Shown here: positions 34,269-46,500 of the stretch, one piece after another
Position numbering within the stretch: the stretch's first letter is position 1
Layout of the letters: every line of letters starts with the position of its first letter
Assembly (NCBI GenBank): GCA_020086605.1
Contig: JACBWW010000040.1
Location: 6,210,433-6,274,432, forward strand
Origin: Lanius collurio
Taxonomy: Eukaryota > Chordata > Aves > Passeriformes > Laniidae
Length of the DNA: 64,000 nt
Direction of reading: 5' to 3'
The notes under the pieces: model-generated
The model's input: the letters and a program-made list of their open reading frames with translations, nothing else
Told to the model about the DNA's origin: nothing
Databases searched by the model: none
Translations under genes and position numbers: made by a program

Positions 34269-37200
34269 TAGAAAAAGGACATTAAAATAAGTCTCTCAGC
34301 TTTCTTGTGTGCTTTCATTCCATACACTTCCTGAACGCTATCTGAAAATTCAAAAAAAGCAACCAGCCAGTGTTACCTCAGTATCTCCAGAACAATTCAC
34401 TTATTTCATTCAGAATGTTGGGAGAGTTTTAAACTTACCTTGACTAAGCCAAAAATTTCAGAAGTTGTGGCTATTTCTGTCTCTTCCTCTTACTTTCTTC
34501 CCAAAATACTACAGAATTCCCACTGAAGGGCAGCTCAGGAGTGCCACATTCCCTCCCACCCAAAGAACAAATTTTATGGCTGGGCCAGAACAAAGCTGTT
34601 ATTTCACACATGATAATTTCTACAAAGAATTGTGTGCACAGCTGTGAGGCTGTTCTCAGGAACCCCAGGGGTATTAACACCAGAAAAATGAATTATTATT
34701 TATTCCACAGGATAAATAAATCCCAGTCACATAAATAGAAGCTGGGAGCACCTACACACTGTCAGCTTTAAACAAGGATGATGGAAGCATCATCAACACT
34801 TCTTACATGTATGGAATGAATGACATCCCCCTGTATCCATCAGATAAATACACCATGATTACCACTTTAAACAGCAAAATTTAAGAATTCAGTGTGCTTG
34901 ACATTTCACTCAAGTGCTACAAATGTTGGTGTGGTACCTTAGAAATAAGACAAAGCACAATCTTGTCAATCACTCTGTGCCAACAGTTCAATTTAAAACA
35001 ATGGAAATAGTTTCTTCCTTCTCACAGGCACATTGCTGCCTGCTAGATTATACTGGCTGCATAATGAATTTAAGGAATCAGCATTATGGTATTCAGGCTA
35101 TGGCTTAACTGTGACAAATAGTGCCTAAATCCTATTCATCTTGGTATATCACTCATTCTTTGGAGCACACATTACTATTTAGTCATCATTTTGTTTCCAA
35201 AGTGTCAGCAAACTTCGATAACTGCATGGGGTTTTTTTTTTCTCCCCGAATTATATTGTGGGTCGTTAATGAGTTTTAACTTGGTCTGCAAATTTTTTGT
35301 CTGCCTGTTTCCTGACAGGAGACAGTTATTTCTGGGAAGAGATGTTACTGTTGGAGTCCCTCACACAATTCAGGGGTGTTTTCCTACCTGGTACTGAGAC
35401 TTCTCCTCCCAAGTGAGCTGAACTACTCACAGCAGTACAGCAGTTGTAGAGCTCAGGAGTGGATGTTTAAGCAAAGTTTGAAGCTGGTTGGTTTTAAACA
35501 GGGAGAAAATACAAAACATCACTAACAGCTGAACAGGATTCACAGTGAGTCTCAAACATCCCCTGCTGTGACCTGCCCAGAGGACCCAGGTACTGCCATC
35601 TAAACTGAGCATTCCCTTATCAGTTGATAAAACACTGGCCTCTCTTCCCATGCTCCAAACATCTCCTGAGCTTTTCCTTCTGAACACATTTTCAGACCCT
35701 GTCTGCCAAGCCCCTCCTCCCCAGCCACCCCTTTTCTCCATGCTGTTCACACAGAGCTGATTTCCACTGGTGCCCTTGGCTGTAGCCCTAACTGCAGGTA
35801 AATTTCTCCACATTAATATTCTTAAAACTCCTGTCCCTTCACCCTTCCTGCTCTATTTACCACCTCTATGCTGGCATTAGAATTTTATTTTTAATTTTAT
35901 TATTACTACAAAGCTTTGAAGGGCTGCATGTAGGCACTTCTCTCTGCTCCCCCCCTTTGCAGAACAACTCTGTAACTACAAATTGGGAATTAGAGGCTCA
36001 CTTGGGATAGTGAGTACCTGGCATGGTTTCAAGTGCTGAACTTCATGCAAGAAAGTTCTGCCTTTTCTAATGCTCCTGAAGCCACAGTGATTCCTCTGTA
36101 ACCAGGAAAAAACAAAACCAGCACCAAGAAAGTGACTTAGTCTTTATCTTATCTGGCCCTGCTCAAACACTGTCCCATTAATAATGCATCTCCTTGGTTG
36201 CATGACCAATTACTGTTCCCACTAAAGTCCATGGCACCATTCCAGTGGAACATAAGTCGGTGCCTGCAGCACAGAACTTGTGTCTCTTCATTGTTTCTTT
36301 TGTTACCTCCCTGCCAAATCCAAGGGAATGCCAGGTTACCTTCCAGCTAGTGGAGAACCCCTGGCATGCTGGCTATTCCCTCTAATTCAGCCTGTCAGAC
36401 CCAGAAAAGAATTGCTCCCAGAAAGCCACAAGGGCATTGCCCCTTTTTTTTCTGGAATACACACCAAGGTTATGATGGACAAAATTTGCTTCTTGGTGGT
36501 GATCAATTATCTGTGAAACAAAAACATGGCTTAGAGCTTATTGCCTACTTTTAGGACCACACAAATAGACAAAGAAATGTTGCAGGACTTTGCCATTTCC
36601 AAACTGCAGGAATCACAGGTGTTACTTCCTAACACCAAGGAGTTATTACAGCAGTGGGAGAGCCCACAGTGCCTTTCATCAGAGATAGAGCTGCCTGTTG
36701 GATTTTGGGCAAAAAACTTCTTCTCCCCCATTAGTGCTGTTCAGAGTGCAAGTCTTCACTTCTGGGGTAAAGACAACTTCATATCACAACTGATTTAAAG
36801 AGTGATTAATCAGAAACTATTTTTAAATATTTATATTTGCATTTATCTATATTAAGATTTACAGTAACATCATCTAATTGTGGAAGACAACTGGTCTCCT
36901 CCTAATTATTCAAACCATTCTGGAAATTTGATTGGTAAAACCTTCCAATCCACTCCTGCAGCCCTTTTAACCAAAACTGAGGTTGTTCCTCCTTTGATCT
37001 TCCACGTCAGGATTTTTTATTAAATTATGTCAGTATTAATATCAAATGAATTGGGGCAAGTTTAGTTATTTTAAGTCCCTGCACTGTTTTTTGAGGCAGA
37101 AATAACCTCTCTTTAATCCTAATACCTCTACCCACTACACAACAGACTCTGAGGAGCCTTGAAGAATGATACTACAGAAATCCCAATTCATGAGATTGCG

Positions 37201-37279
37201 GTTGTTTAAACACACTCTAAAAAATAAAGGAGAGCACAGAGGTGTGTTTGCCCTCCTCCCTCACTGCAGCATTCCCTTC

Positions 37280-37400
37280 ACATCAGAGTGCTCGCAGCAG
37301 CACAGAGCCATGCATTAATCAGGAAGCTCGAGTGACTAATCCAGTTCACTCTGTCTAGTAAGAGGATTCCAGCAGCAAACATGCCCAGGTTTTTAAGAAG
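37280..37400. promoter_or_regulatory. Candidate non-coding element with OTX/PITX-type site
   Basis: The patch has GTGCTCGCAGCAG, ATGCATTAATC (37310-37320), AGCTCGAGTGAC and CTAATCC (37336-37342), with two CpGs retained in an AT-rich background. The motif content resembles neural or craniofacial enhancers, but it is a short stretch and chance is possible. Confidence 0.2.
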
Positions 37401-40400
37401 AAAGCAAGCCAAGCAAGGCAGCTCTGGAGGACATCAAGAAAATCAGAAGTGACAGATTGGTGTCACCTAAAGAGAAAGTATGGCAGGAGATGCCACCATG
37501 CTTTTCTCCACACAGAGACCAAGAATGAGCAGGTCCAGCAGACCATCCCTGTTCTGCAAGGTTACATCATTCCTGATCAAGCACAAAGCTCGCCTTCTGC
37601 TCAGGGCTTAGGCAAGGTTTAATTTTTTTAATTCTTTAATCAAATACAAACAAATCCAGACATTTCTGAAATGCCTGTCATTTAGGAGTTAAACTCTGAT
37701 TTTTAATTCATGTGTCTGGCCTCTAGGCTTAATGAGGTAAATTTTTTAAAATTCTAGTAGAATACAAGTCAGGCACAACATTTTCCCCTCTAGAAAGTCA
37801 GCATTGTCCAAAATTCACAAATGACTCGTGAAAGTCTGTTTATTTATTTACAAGTCTCAACCCATTTTAGATAGAAACTATTAGGAGAACAGAATAGAAA
37901 CTATTGCTAGAAACCTTTTTCATTTGAATAGAAACTACTTCATGGAAACTAATTCTACTTACAGCAAGAATGAAACTGGCCTACAGATCATAGATTCTTG
38001 CTGCACTGCATTTTGAAAAAAATAAAATTCAGGTGTAGCTACTGTCATAACTGAGTGATATTAGTAAGGGGTAGGAAAGGATATATGTCTCAACTTCATT
38101 TTGGTGTCTAATTATCCAACTGTTCTTGCTTATTTTTCTATCTTACCATTGGGATTCTTTGGCTCCTCAAAATCAATGATGTTCTCATTAAATCTAGAGA
38201 CACTGCTCTGCTGTTCTGTACACACTGTACTTCCACAAATGGGATGCCTTTGGACTCAGGATACTTTACCAGAATCTGAGGATTAAATAAAATGAGAAGA
38301 TGAATGCCCACAGTGCCAGCCAAGGCTCCATTAGTTGCAGGAACACAGCAACACATGACTTGCAGCACAGAAAAATGCTCTATTCACATTTCCTCCCCAA
38401 AAAAGTGAGCACTTTAAATGGCTCCCTTCCCTCTCCTCAGGCCTTGCCTTCCTAGGGGAGTTGGTGTAAAATTTTCAAGTCCTTGTGAGCACCCAGCTCC
38501 ACCCTTGGAACACATTAAAACAATTTTTGGCTGCTCTTGCTCTGTACCTTACGTCCCCCTTGTTTTTTGCCTTCCTCTCTACTTGCTCCTCAAAACATGA
38601 GCAAAGCACTTGGCTGGAAAATCTTTGACTAAGGGGGTATTTTCTGCCAGGTAGCTCCAAGGAAAATGTAAACTACTTTGTTGGGCAGGATATAGCTTTT
38701 CAGGAGGATGGAACAGCTACTGAGCTCCTGCTACACTTGAACTTTGCCATTTACCATGAGCTGAACAAGAGCTATTGACTATGACTCCAACAATGGGGGC
38801 TTGTGTATAATCACGGAACAATTCATAAGCAGTTCCTGCAAATTCTAGAAAGGAGATTTTACTGCTCAATGCAAACATCCAAAGAAAACCAATCTAGTGG
38901 TGAGCAGAAATAACTTTCTAAGCACACCTTGCACTGATGGAGAAGTGCAGAGCTTAAGTTAGGAAATGTTCTTCCTGAAATTCAAACCATGAGCTGCAGA
39001 TTTGGTGCAGCTGCCCAAACTGACACCACCCACATCAGGAAGGGGGACAGAGCAGCCAGTGGGTACAGCAGCTTCAGTATCCTCATGAAGTCTCCTGGAA
39101 TGTTCTAAGCCTGACTCACAAGCCCTGCAGGTGTGAGGGAAGGGGTCTGACCCAGCCCGGACTCCCAGGTGCCTGTGGAGAGTGCTGGATACAAGAACTG
39201 GATCCACAATGGATCAGGACTTACCCAGGATTCATTGCAAGCCCATGGCTCAGGACTTCAGGTGATGGATGAGGGTCCAGGTTCCACCACACACTCTGAA
39301 CTCAGGGGGAAATACCCATCTATTTTTCCATAAGGAAAACTACTGAAATCTTTAATTTTAGTAAGAATGTCAAAAAAGCAAAGACATCAGGACACCCTTT
39401 ATAGTCAGAATGGATGTAAGCTCCAGGTAGACGAGCAAAAAACAGGATGAGAGGCCACACATTTCATCACCTTGGAACAATTTATCTGCATTATGGAGAA
39501 TTCTAAACCAGAGCTGGTTAGATAATCCTAGTTTGAAACAACATATATTTATTTTAAATTACCACTTAATTATCACAAAGAGCCTGGTCTACAACAGAAT
39601 TGTTACATAGAACTCTCAATGCTCCAGTTCTGTAGTTATGTATTTTTGGTGAGATTACAAACAGTAGAACATAAATTTATTATTATTTTGCATCTAAAAT
39701 ATGACTCACAGTGTAAAGATTAGGTACCATCTGGTTGTATGTAACAAGTCTCATTGTGCACAAATAACCAGCAGCACTTCTAAGCTTTTATCTGTCTTTC
39801 AAAGCTGCAATAAATTAGATATTGGCATTTTAGACACTAAATGTTGACATTCATGGTGTAAGATGTCTAACACAGCAACCAGGAATTCTTACTTGGTGGG
39901 AACAGGGAGCATTTATGTTTATCCTTAGCACAGAAAAGCATCCAAATGCTCTTTCAACATTTGATGGAGGCACAGAAAATACCACACAGCAGAAATGTCA
40001 GTTTTGTGTTTAGTGAGGTTCCCTCCTCTTAGTATCTAGTGTTGAAATCTGAGAAGTCGAGCTTGGAAATCTCCTTTTCGTTGGAAAAATTTGTTTTATC
40101 GATGCGGGAACTTGGGCTTCCAACTTTGCTCAGCCAGGATTTCCTGCAGGGAAAATAAGAGAGAATTGGCAGATAAGGAACTGCACATGTGGGGGTTATC
40201 CTCTGTCATGCCTTCACTCACTGTTACTTCTTTGAAAGCCACAAAAAGCATCTTTCAATAAGGAAATTACCCCAAATCTGTTCTTTTCTCTTTTCCCCTC
40301 CCTTTCCCTTTTAAAAGCAAACTAAGCTCTTTAAAGGTGTCCGTGTTTCCAGAGGATTTACCCAATATTACATAAAAACACAGCTGACAAAAAGGCTAAA

Positions 40401-42688
40401 GCAGATTTACTGCAGTGATCCCTCCGAAACACTATTAATAGCTTTCCAACAGGTATAATTACCTTTGCAGGTTCAATACTGTGCTTTTAGCAAGGACCTA
40501 CAAACCACTGATAACTGAAAAATGACAGGAAAACAATCCCAACAGCCAGTTTTGCCCCTTGCTGGCAACTAAACCAATGGGAACTGGAAAAGAATGAGTT
40601 CAAAACTAGCAAAAAGACATCAATTATGTCAGAGCAATACTGATTTGTAATAAACACAATGTTATCCTGGATAACTTGATATCCAAACACTGGAAATGCA
40701 GCAGGTGAGTGCTTACACAGAGGTTTATTTACAAAAGAGTACTTGGTCAGTATATTTTGTTGTACTAAACTCGCAGAAGTAGAAAAGAGAAAATATTTTA
40801 TCATATCATATTGAAGTGGAAGTATATTCCCAAACAAACAGTTTTTATAAATTAGTATTGACACTTAACTGATTAGTATTAAAAATAAACAAATATTCAC
40901 TTGCATTTTGATTTGAAAATAATAGACATTGTCTTAAGAATTATGCAAATTAATCCTTTGCAGAATTACACTAATATTCTTGCAGTGAGACCTAATTTTG
41001 ATGTCTTTATAATGAGAATCATGCACAGAAATTACTTACCTTGAGCCACTAAATCAGTTTATGACATCTGAGATTTAAAAACACACCTTGCTAGAGACCC
41101 TACGTGCAAGATTTTTTTTTTAAAAGCAGCTCTTGACACCAGAAAACACTGCAAAACATCTCAAGGGGCTTCACTGGTTATCAGAGACAAATAATTTCCC
41201 CATAAATCATGTTAGTTCCTCACAGACCAGTCTCATCACTGGCAAAGATCAAAATTTGCATTCAGTGTGACTTGAACACTAAAAGAAAGGCTCTGTACAG
41301 AAAAACTTCCTATAAAACAGCAATCAAACCCAGATATCCAATGTTCCAAGTGTGGCTTGCCTTACTTTAACATAGAGAAATTAAAATATCTGTCAGATGT
41401 TTCCACTTCTTCACACCTCTTGTGCTTCGCTGCATGCTGTGAACAACTTCCCTTCCTGTCTGTTTTTGATGAAGCCTTCCCAGCAAGGACTGTAACACAG
41501 GAATAGGAGTCCAGGAGCAAAACAAGAGAACACAACTTCCCAGTTCTGCTGGAAGCCTCAAGGCACAGGGGATATTTCAACAGAAGGAAACAAGCCTAGG
41601 GACAGACCCATCCCTTCAGTGACATACAGAGAAAAAAAATCTGAAAAAGGCCCTTGTTTATTTACCAGGAAAGTGTCTAATGAAGCTGGATGTCCTTGAG
41701 TGAGAAGAAAGAACACATATTTGAATTAATCTCCTAAAAATAGTATAAATTATTTTTGAAGTGATGTGATAGTTTGTTCACTATATCCTTTTTTCTTCCC
41801 ATTTTGAAGGTGAGCTTATCCTGAACAAAACCAACATGAACATAATCTTTGTCCAGCCTTCACAACAAAATTCATCCCTGGGTGCTTCCAACTCCCAAGT
41901 TCTGCTGGGTAAAGAAATAACCACCAAACTCTGACCAGACCAAATAATCTATTCTTAAATCCACAGACTCTCACATGAATAAGAATGAAGCATAAATTAT
42001 GAAAATCCAATTAGAGAAACCTAGCTCCATGGAAACTCTTTAGAGAATGTGTGTGTTTTATTCCTTATTTCATGCGGGGGAGAAGAAAGGAGGCAATACC
42101 TGGGAATTGCATACATTTGGGGCTCAGTTCTTCATTGAGATGCTCCATATTGAGAGGACTTTACCCAGCCATCTCCCTCTGTCTGCTCAAGTGACAGCCC
42201 AGCCACCAGCACTATGAAGAAGCACATTTTTTACAAGCTAAGAAAGCAGAAAATCAGTATTTCCTAGAAGTGACATGTCATCTCCAACCTCATCACTACC
42301 AGGGGTATTTTTAAAAATGGTTTTAACTTATGAGTATCCAGACCAAGAGTGAAGGTTCTGCACCCTCCTCTTGCTTCACTCAGCCTTCTCAACTCCCATT
42401 CACCTCAGATCTCTTCATGTATGCCGAGATGAGCTACAATTGCTTGCATTTGCAGTCTTAGCTTGTCACTTATAGCATCCATGTTAAAATTCACTGTTCC
42501 TTCCCACTTCTCCTCAGGAGTGCCAAACTTCCTCCCCCTCGTTCATCTGAAGTGAACAAGGACACTCCTGAGAGGACACCACCCAGATTACTCTTGTTTT
42601 AAAGGATTAATTCCCAAAGCAACTGCTCCAGTGAGTCCAGAACAAGAGCTAACTTCCAAATAGCCATTTCTGACCACATTGTATTTTA
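37401..42688. other. AT-rich non-coding DNA, no gene seen
   Basis: Apart from the ATAGAAACTA repeat I see only ordinary AT-rich sequence. A 125-codon minus frame at 40487-40864 has no recognisable motif. No RNA gene or mobile element signature was found. Confidence 0.45.
37871..37937 (+). repeat. Degenerate short repeat, unit ATAGAAACTA
   Basis: Three exact copies of ATAGAAACTA begin at 37871, 37894 and 37928, with partial forms (ctagaaacc, atggaaacta) in between and after. Unit spacing is irregular (23 and 34 bp). It is probably a decayed tandem repeat. Confidence 0.6.
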
Positions 42689-43010
42689 TAGGATCATTTG
42701 AGTTGGGAGGAACCTCAAAGCTCACCCAGGTCCTGCTCCCCCTCCCACCACAGACAGGAACATCTTCCACTATCCCAGGTTGCTCCAAGCCCCATCCAAC
42801 CTGGCCTTGGACACTTCCAGGGATGGGGCAGCCACAGCTTCTCTGGGCACCCTGTGCCAGGGCCTCCCCACCTTCACAGGGAAGAATTTCTTCCCAATAT
42901 CCCATCCAACCCTGCCCTCTGTCAGTTTGATGCCATTCCCCCTTGTGCTGTCATTCTATTCCCTTGCAAACATTCCCTGCCCAACTGAAGCCCTTTATGT
43001 CCATGAAGAC
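42689..43010 (-). mobile_element. CR1 LINE 3' fragment, minus strand
   Basis: This is a reverse-complemented CR1 3' end starting near 'ggatcatttgagttggg' and running through 'cttggacacttccaggg', 'gaagaatttcttcccaatatcc' and 'gatgccattcccccttgtg'. A more decayed part follows ('cccttgcaaacattccctgcc', 'tgaagccctttatg') that corresponds to the next upstream section of the CR1 consensus. It reaches further 5' into ORF2 than the 28.2 kb copy and belongs to the same or a sister subfamily, at about 90% identity over 148 bp. Minus-strand translation gives the ORF2 end (PWHRVPREAVAAPSLEV-like). It is truncated and inactive. Confidence 0.94.
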
Positions 43011-43483
43011 ACGCAGGGCAGTGTTCTGATCTCACCGAGTTGTAGATAACCGTGGATTTCTGAGTTACACAACCTCCCTGTCCAGGGCAGAAGCCAGAAC
43101 TCCTGAAACAGCTTCCCAACCAAGCCACACAGCCTCCTTATTCCCATGTTCATGGGGGATACTCCTAGGAACTTAAAACAATTGGATCTGCCACTCTTTC
43201 CCTTCTCTCATTTCATTAACTAAAACAAACCTTGCTAAGAGAGACTGCCTTGTCACCCAGGCAACAGAGCCCTTCCCACTCCACACGTTCTTGGAAAACA
43301 ACGTCTCAAGAGCTGGGTTTGCACCATTCCAGTTTGGACCTGTGCAGAAACAGCCTAGCTGTGCACAATATTCCAAGCAGGAAAACACTCCTACCTGTTA
43401 ACTTGGCAGAGTGGAGCCAGGGCAGGTATCTGGAGAGCCCCCTGGAAATGTTATTAAAGGAGCTTCATCTCTGTAACACAGGA
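43011..43483. other. Spacer between two CR1 remnants
   Basis: Non-repetitive sequence of about 470 bp that separates two minus-strand CR1 fragments of different type. No coding potential is seen. Confidence 0.4.
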
Positions 43484-43580
43484 TAATCACAGAATCCAAG
43501 GCAGGAAAAGACCTCCAAGATCAAGTACAACCTTTGACCAAACACCATCATGTCAACTAAGCCATGGAACTAAGTGCCAT
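43484..43580 (-). mobile_element. Short CR1 LINE 3'-terminal fragment of a different subfamily, minus strand
   Basis: The segment 'aatcacagaatcc', 'ggaaaagacctccaagatca', 'caacctttgaccaaacacca' and 'actaagccatggaactaagtgcca' matches the reverse complement of another common avian CR1 3' terminus, the type with 'gaccaaacaccaccatgtc'. Only about 100 bp remains. It is a separate insertion from the copy ending near 43010, because both fragments carry their own 3' end and their consensus types differ. It is non-coding. Confidence 0.85.
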
Positions 43581-46500
43581 CATTACTACTAATAAAAATA
43601 ATTAATAGCACTGGCATAGCCCTAAAACCCACTGTGCTTGAATACTAAAACAACAGTGACCACCTGATTTCCTGAATAATATTTACTTTTTAACTCCAAT
43701 CTATGTATAAAACAGATCACTGTAAAAGAAACAGCTTGCTTGGCATTATTCTCATACGAAAACAATTCCTGCAACAGCTCATTTTTTGTAAACAAAAAGA
43801 TAAACTTTTATCCTGATATTGGAGAAATTTACAGTCTATAGTTGGAAAGGACCTGGAAATGCTCTCCAGCATTAGTACATGAGGAACTAGGCACAGGTTA
43901 GGAATATGTTCCTCTCTCTTTACGTCAAGCAGTGTCACTTAAGCGGAACAGGAGAAACCTGTGCTTTTATGTAAAGGGAGAGAAAATAATGGCACTGCCA
44001 TGTTTACACTTTAATTTCCCTTTGTTTAGGATAAAACACTGCAGAGAATGTTACTTTTTGAAGATTATATTTACATCTGTGACAGCATATAGACAAAGCT
44101 TGCAAGGGCTTATAAATTCCTCCAAAAATATTGCTGCCTTTTGCAACAGCACTGTCCAATTTTCATAAATCCTCATATTTCCACATTTGCAGAAGAAATG
44201 TGGAATTCCCTCTCATGGCTGTCTGGCTTCTGAGCTTTTGGGAAGAACTTCAGCCACAGTTTTCAAGCCTTGCCTGTAATCTTTAGGGCCAGGAACATTT
44301 ACTTAAAATCCTTTGTTTTTACAAACCCAAAATTCCTCTAGTAGTCTGTATAAAGACACCTCCTACATTTCCCTCCTAAGCTTACTGCAGAGCCATTCCC
44401 ATTGTCCCCACACCTCTGCTCATCCTGCCAGGAAAATAGGTAACTGTAAAGAAAATTTATGGGGTTTCTTGTAGTGAAAAAGTAGCAGGAAGAATAAAAA
44501 CTCTGGTAAAAAAAATGTTATGTTGGCAATACTGGGATTTGAGAACAAGGCAAAGTGTAAGGGAGGGGAATTTTAACCCCTTTATTAGGACAGCCCCACC
44601 AGAACCCACCACATCCAAGCCAAGTGAGGGGTTACTCCAGAGAATTAAAGCAAGGAAGCAAAAGCAGCAGGATTGAAGGATACAGACCAACCAGTGGGTG
44701 GCTGGAAATGAAAGAACCTGCTGAGGCGTGGGCACTGTGGCCCAGAATAGAGCTGCAGCCTGGAGGTGTGTGGGAGCCTGGCTGCTCCGTGCATCCCAAC
44801 AGCAGGAATGCCTCAGCCCATGGGGTATTTAACACAAGGCCTGGGAGCGTTTCAGGAAGGGGAGAAAGGCAGTTAATCAAAACTGCTGTTTGACTCTGTT
44901 TTTAAACACAGATGTCAGATGAACGTTGTTAATTTGTTTGTATTTCTTCCTTCCCTGCTGCACTCGGGGCCAACATTTCCCTTGGGAATCCACGAGGAGC
45001 TTTTCCTTGAAGTATATTGGAAAGGATGTCAACAGCAAGGGCAGACTAGCAGGATCTGAGATATTACAGATATTGTGGGACAGGGCCCTGAGTAAGCATC
45101 AAATACACATTTTGGTGGTGCTTTTCTATTTATAAACTCGAGAAAAGTGACTTGCATGTTAATCATCACATTCTGTATGGTATTGGCAAGGCTTTTTTAA
45201 TGCCAAAGTGATCATGGCCAGTTTGGTTCAGGAGAGAATTTGGCTCTATGCAACTCAAACTTACTCTGACACTGGTATCTGATCTGTGTTAAATGTCCTC
45301 ACCTATTACTTTAAAGAGGAGGAATTATCCCACAGTGAAAGCAACCAAGTCTGGAGTTGTTTTGTTTCTGTCATATATAACGCCAAAATCTGTTGTGCAT
45401 TTTCCTGTTAATCATCTCGGTAACCTTCAAGGAGGATTTAATCATTTCAACATGAGATCATAAGTATATTTTTATTAAAACTTATCAGCAAACCTCTTTG
45501 TTTAGGCCATGTTAGGCAAGTCACTTTTGGCTTCTTTCAGAGATCTTATCAGAAAAATCTCAGCAACACTGTGGTCATTTGTTCCAAAGTAAAGAAGTAA
45601 GTGAAAAGTAAACCCAAATTCAGCCATTCCAGTAACTCAAACAAAGCTCTTATGTCCACACTGACCTACAGAAAAGCAGGAGACAAAGGGAATTTCCAGT
45701 TAAGCTTGTGTCCTGTCTCCCAGAGCAGTAAACATCCCAGGAAGCCAACAGAAGCCAAAAGACCCATTGTGTTTTCTCCTTGGAATCTGTCTGCCCCTAC
45801 AGGGACACTTGGCTCCTCAGGCTGACTGGGAATTTTGGCTAACCCCACTCACTGCACAGAATGCCACTCAAGGTTCTCTCCCGTTCCACATCTCCTAAAC
45901 CCAAGGCCACAGGAAGTTTAAATGAGGAGGAACTGTGGCTGTTGGGGTACCAACAAAAGAAAAGCTCCTTCTAAAGCTCAGCACCCACCACCCACATAAG
46001 ATTGAACAAGGACTAAAAGATTTCAGCCTCCAAACAACTTTACCCCTCAAAATGTTAATTAAACCCTTACCTTGGCCATTTCAGAGCCATAATGAATCTT
46101 CACACTTGACCAGTTCACCTTTACTTCAAAATCATGTCCTTACACAGCCTGGCAGAAATCCAAGAGCCACAAGCCCAGCTGACCAACACAGAGAGGAATT
46201 TGCAAGACAACACTTCCCTGTTCTCCAGTCTCAAGGCTCAGCCAGCCAAAAAGCCACGAGGAATAACTCCCACAGTTCCACCCTCACTGCAGCTCCTCGG
46301 AGGAGCCACTCACACTGAGGAATAAACTACCATGCAAGAACTAAAACTAATGCCAGGCCAAACCAGAGTGAATTCCTTTAAGCACCACTGGGATTCTGCT
46401 AATTTCCTCAAGCTTCCCTTACCGTACAAGTCTCTTTAGATAGTCAAAAGACTGAAAAATTACAAGTTAGAAGGCTCAGAGAAAAGTTGCCATTTAAAAT

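Larger units (their letters stand above)
28651..37279. other. AT-rich non-coding DNA, no gene seen
   Basis: The stretch contains simple A runs (29640, 32462, 33066) and the A/G and A/C tracts listed separately. A 64-codon minus-strand frame at 33086-33280 has a charged, helix-like middle (EIWMQDIDNLKFQVERPEKL) but is short and matches no protein I can name. Nothing else stands out. Confidence 0.4.

Noticed and set aside
43811..43840. Possible further CR1 trace (agttggaaaggacctgg)
   Set aside because: The match is limited to about 20 bases and does not continue into CR1 sequence.
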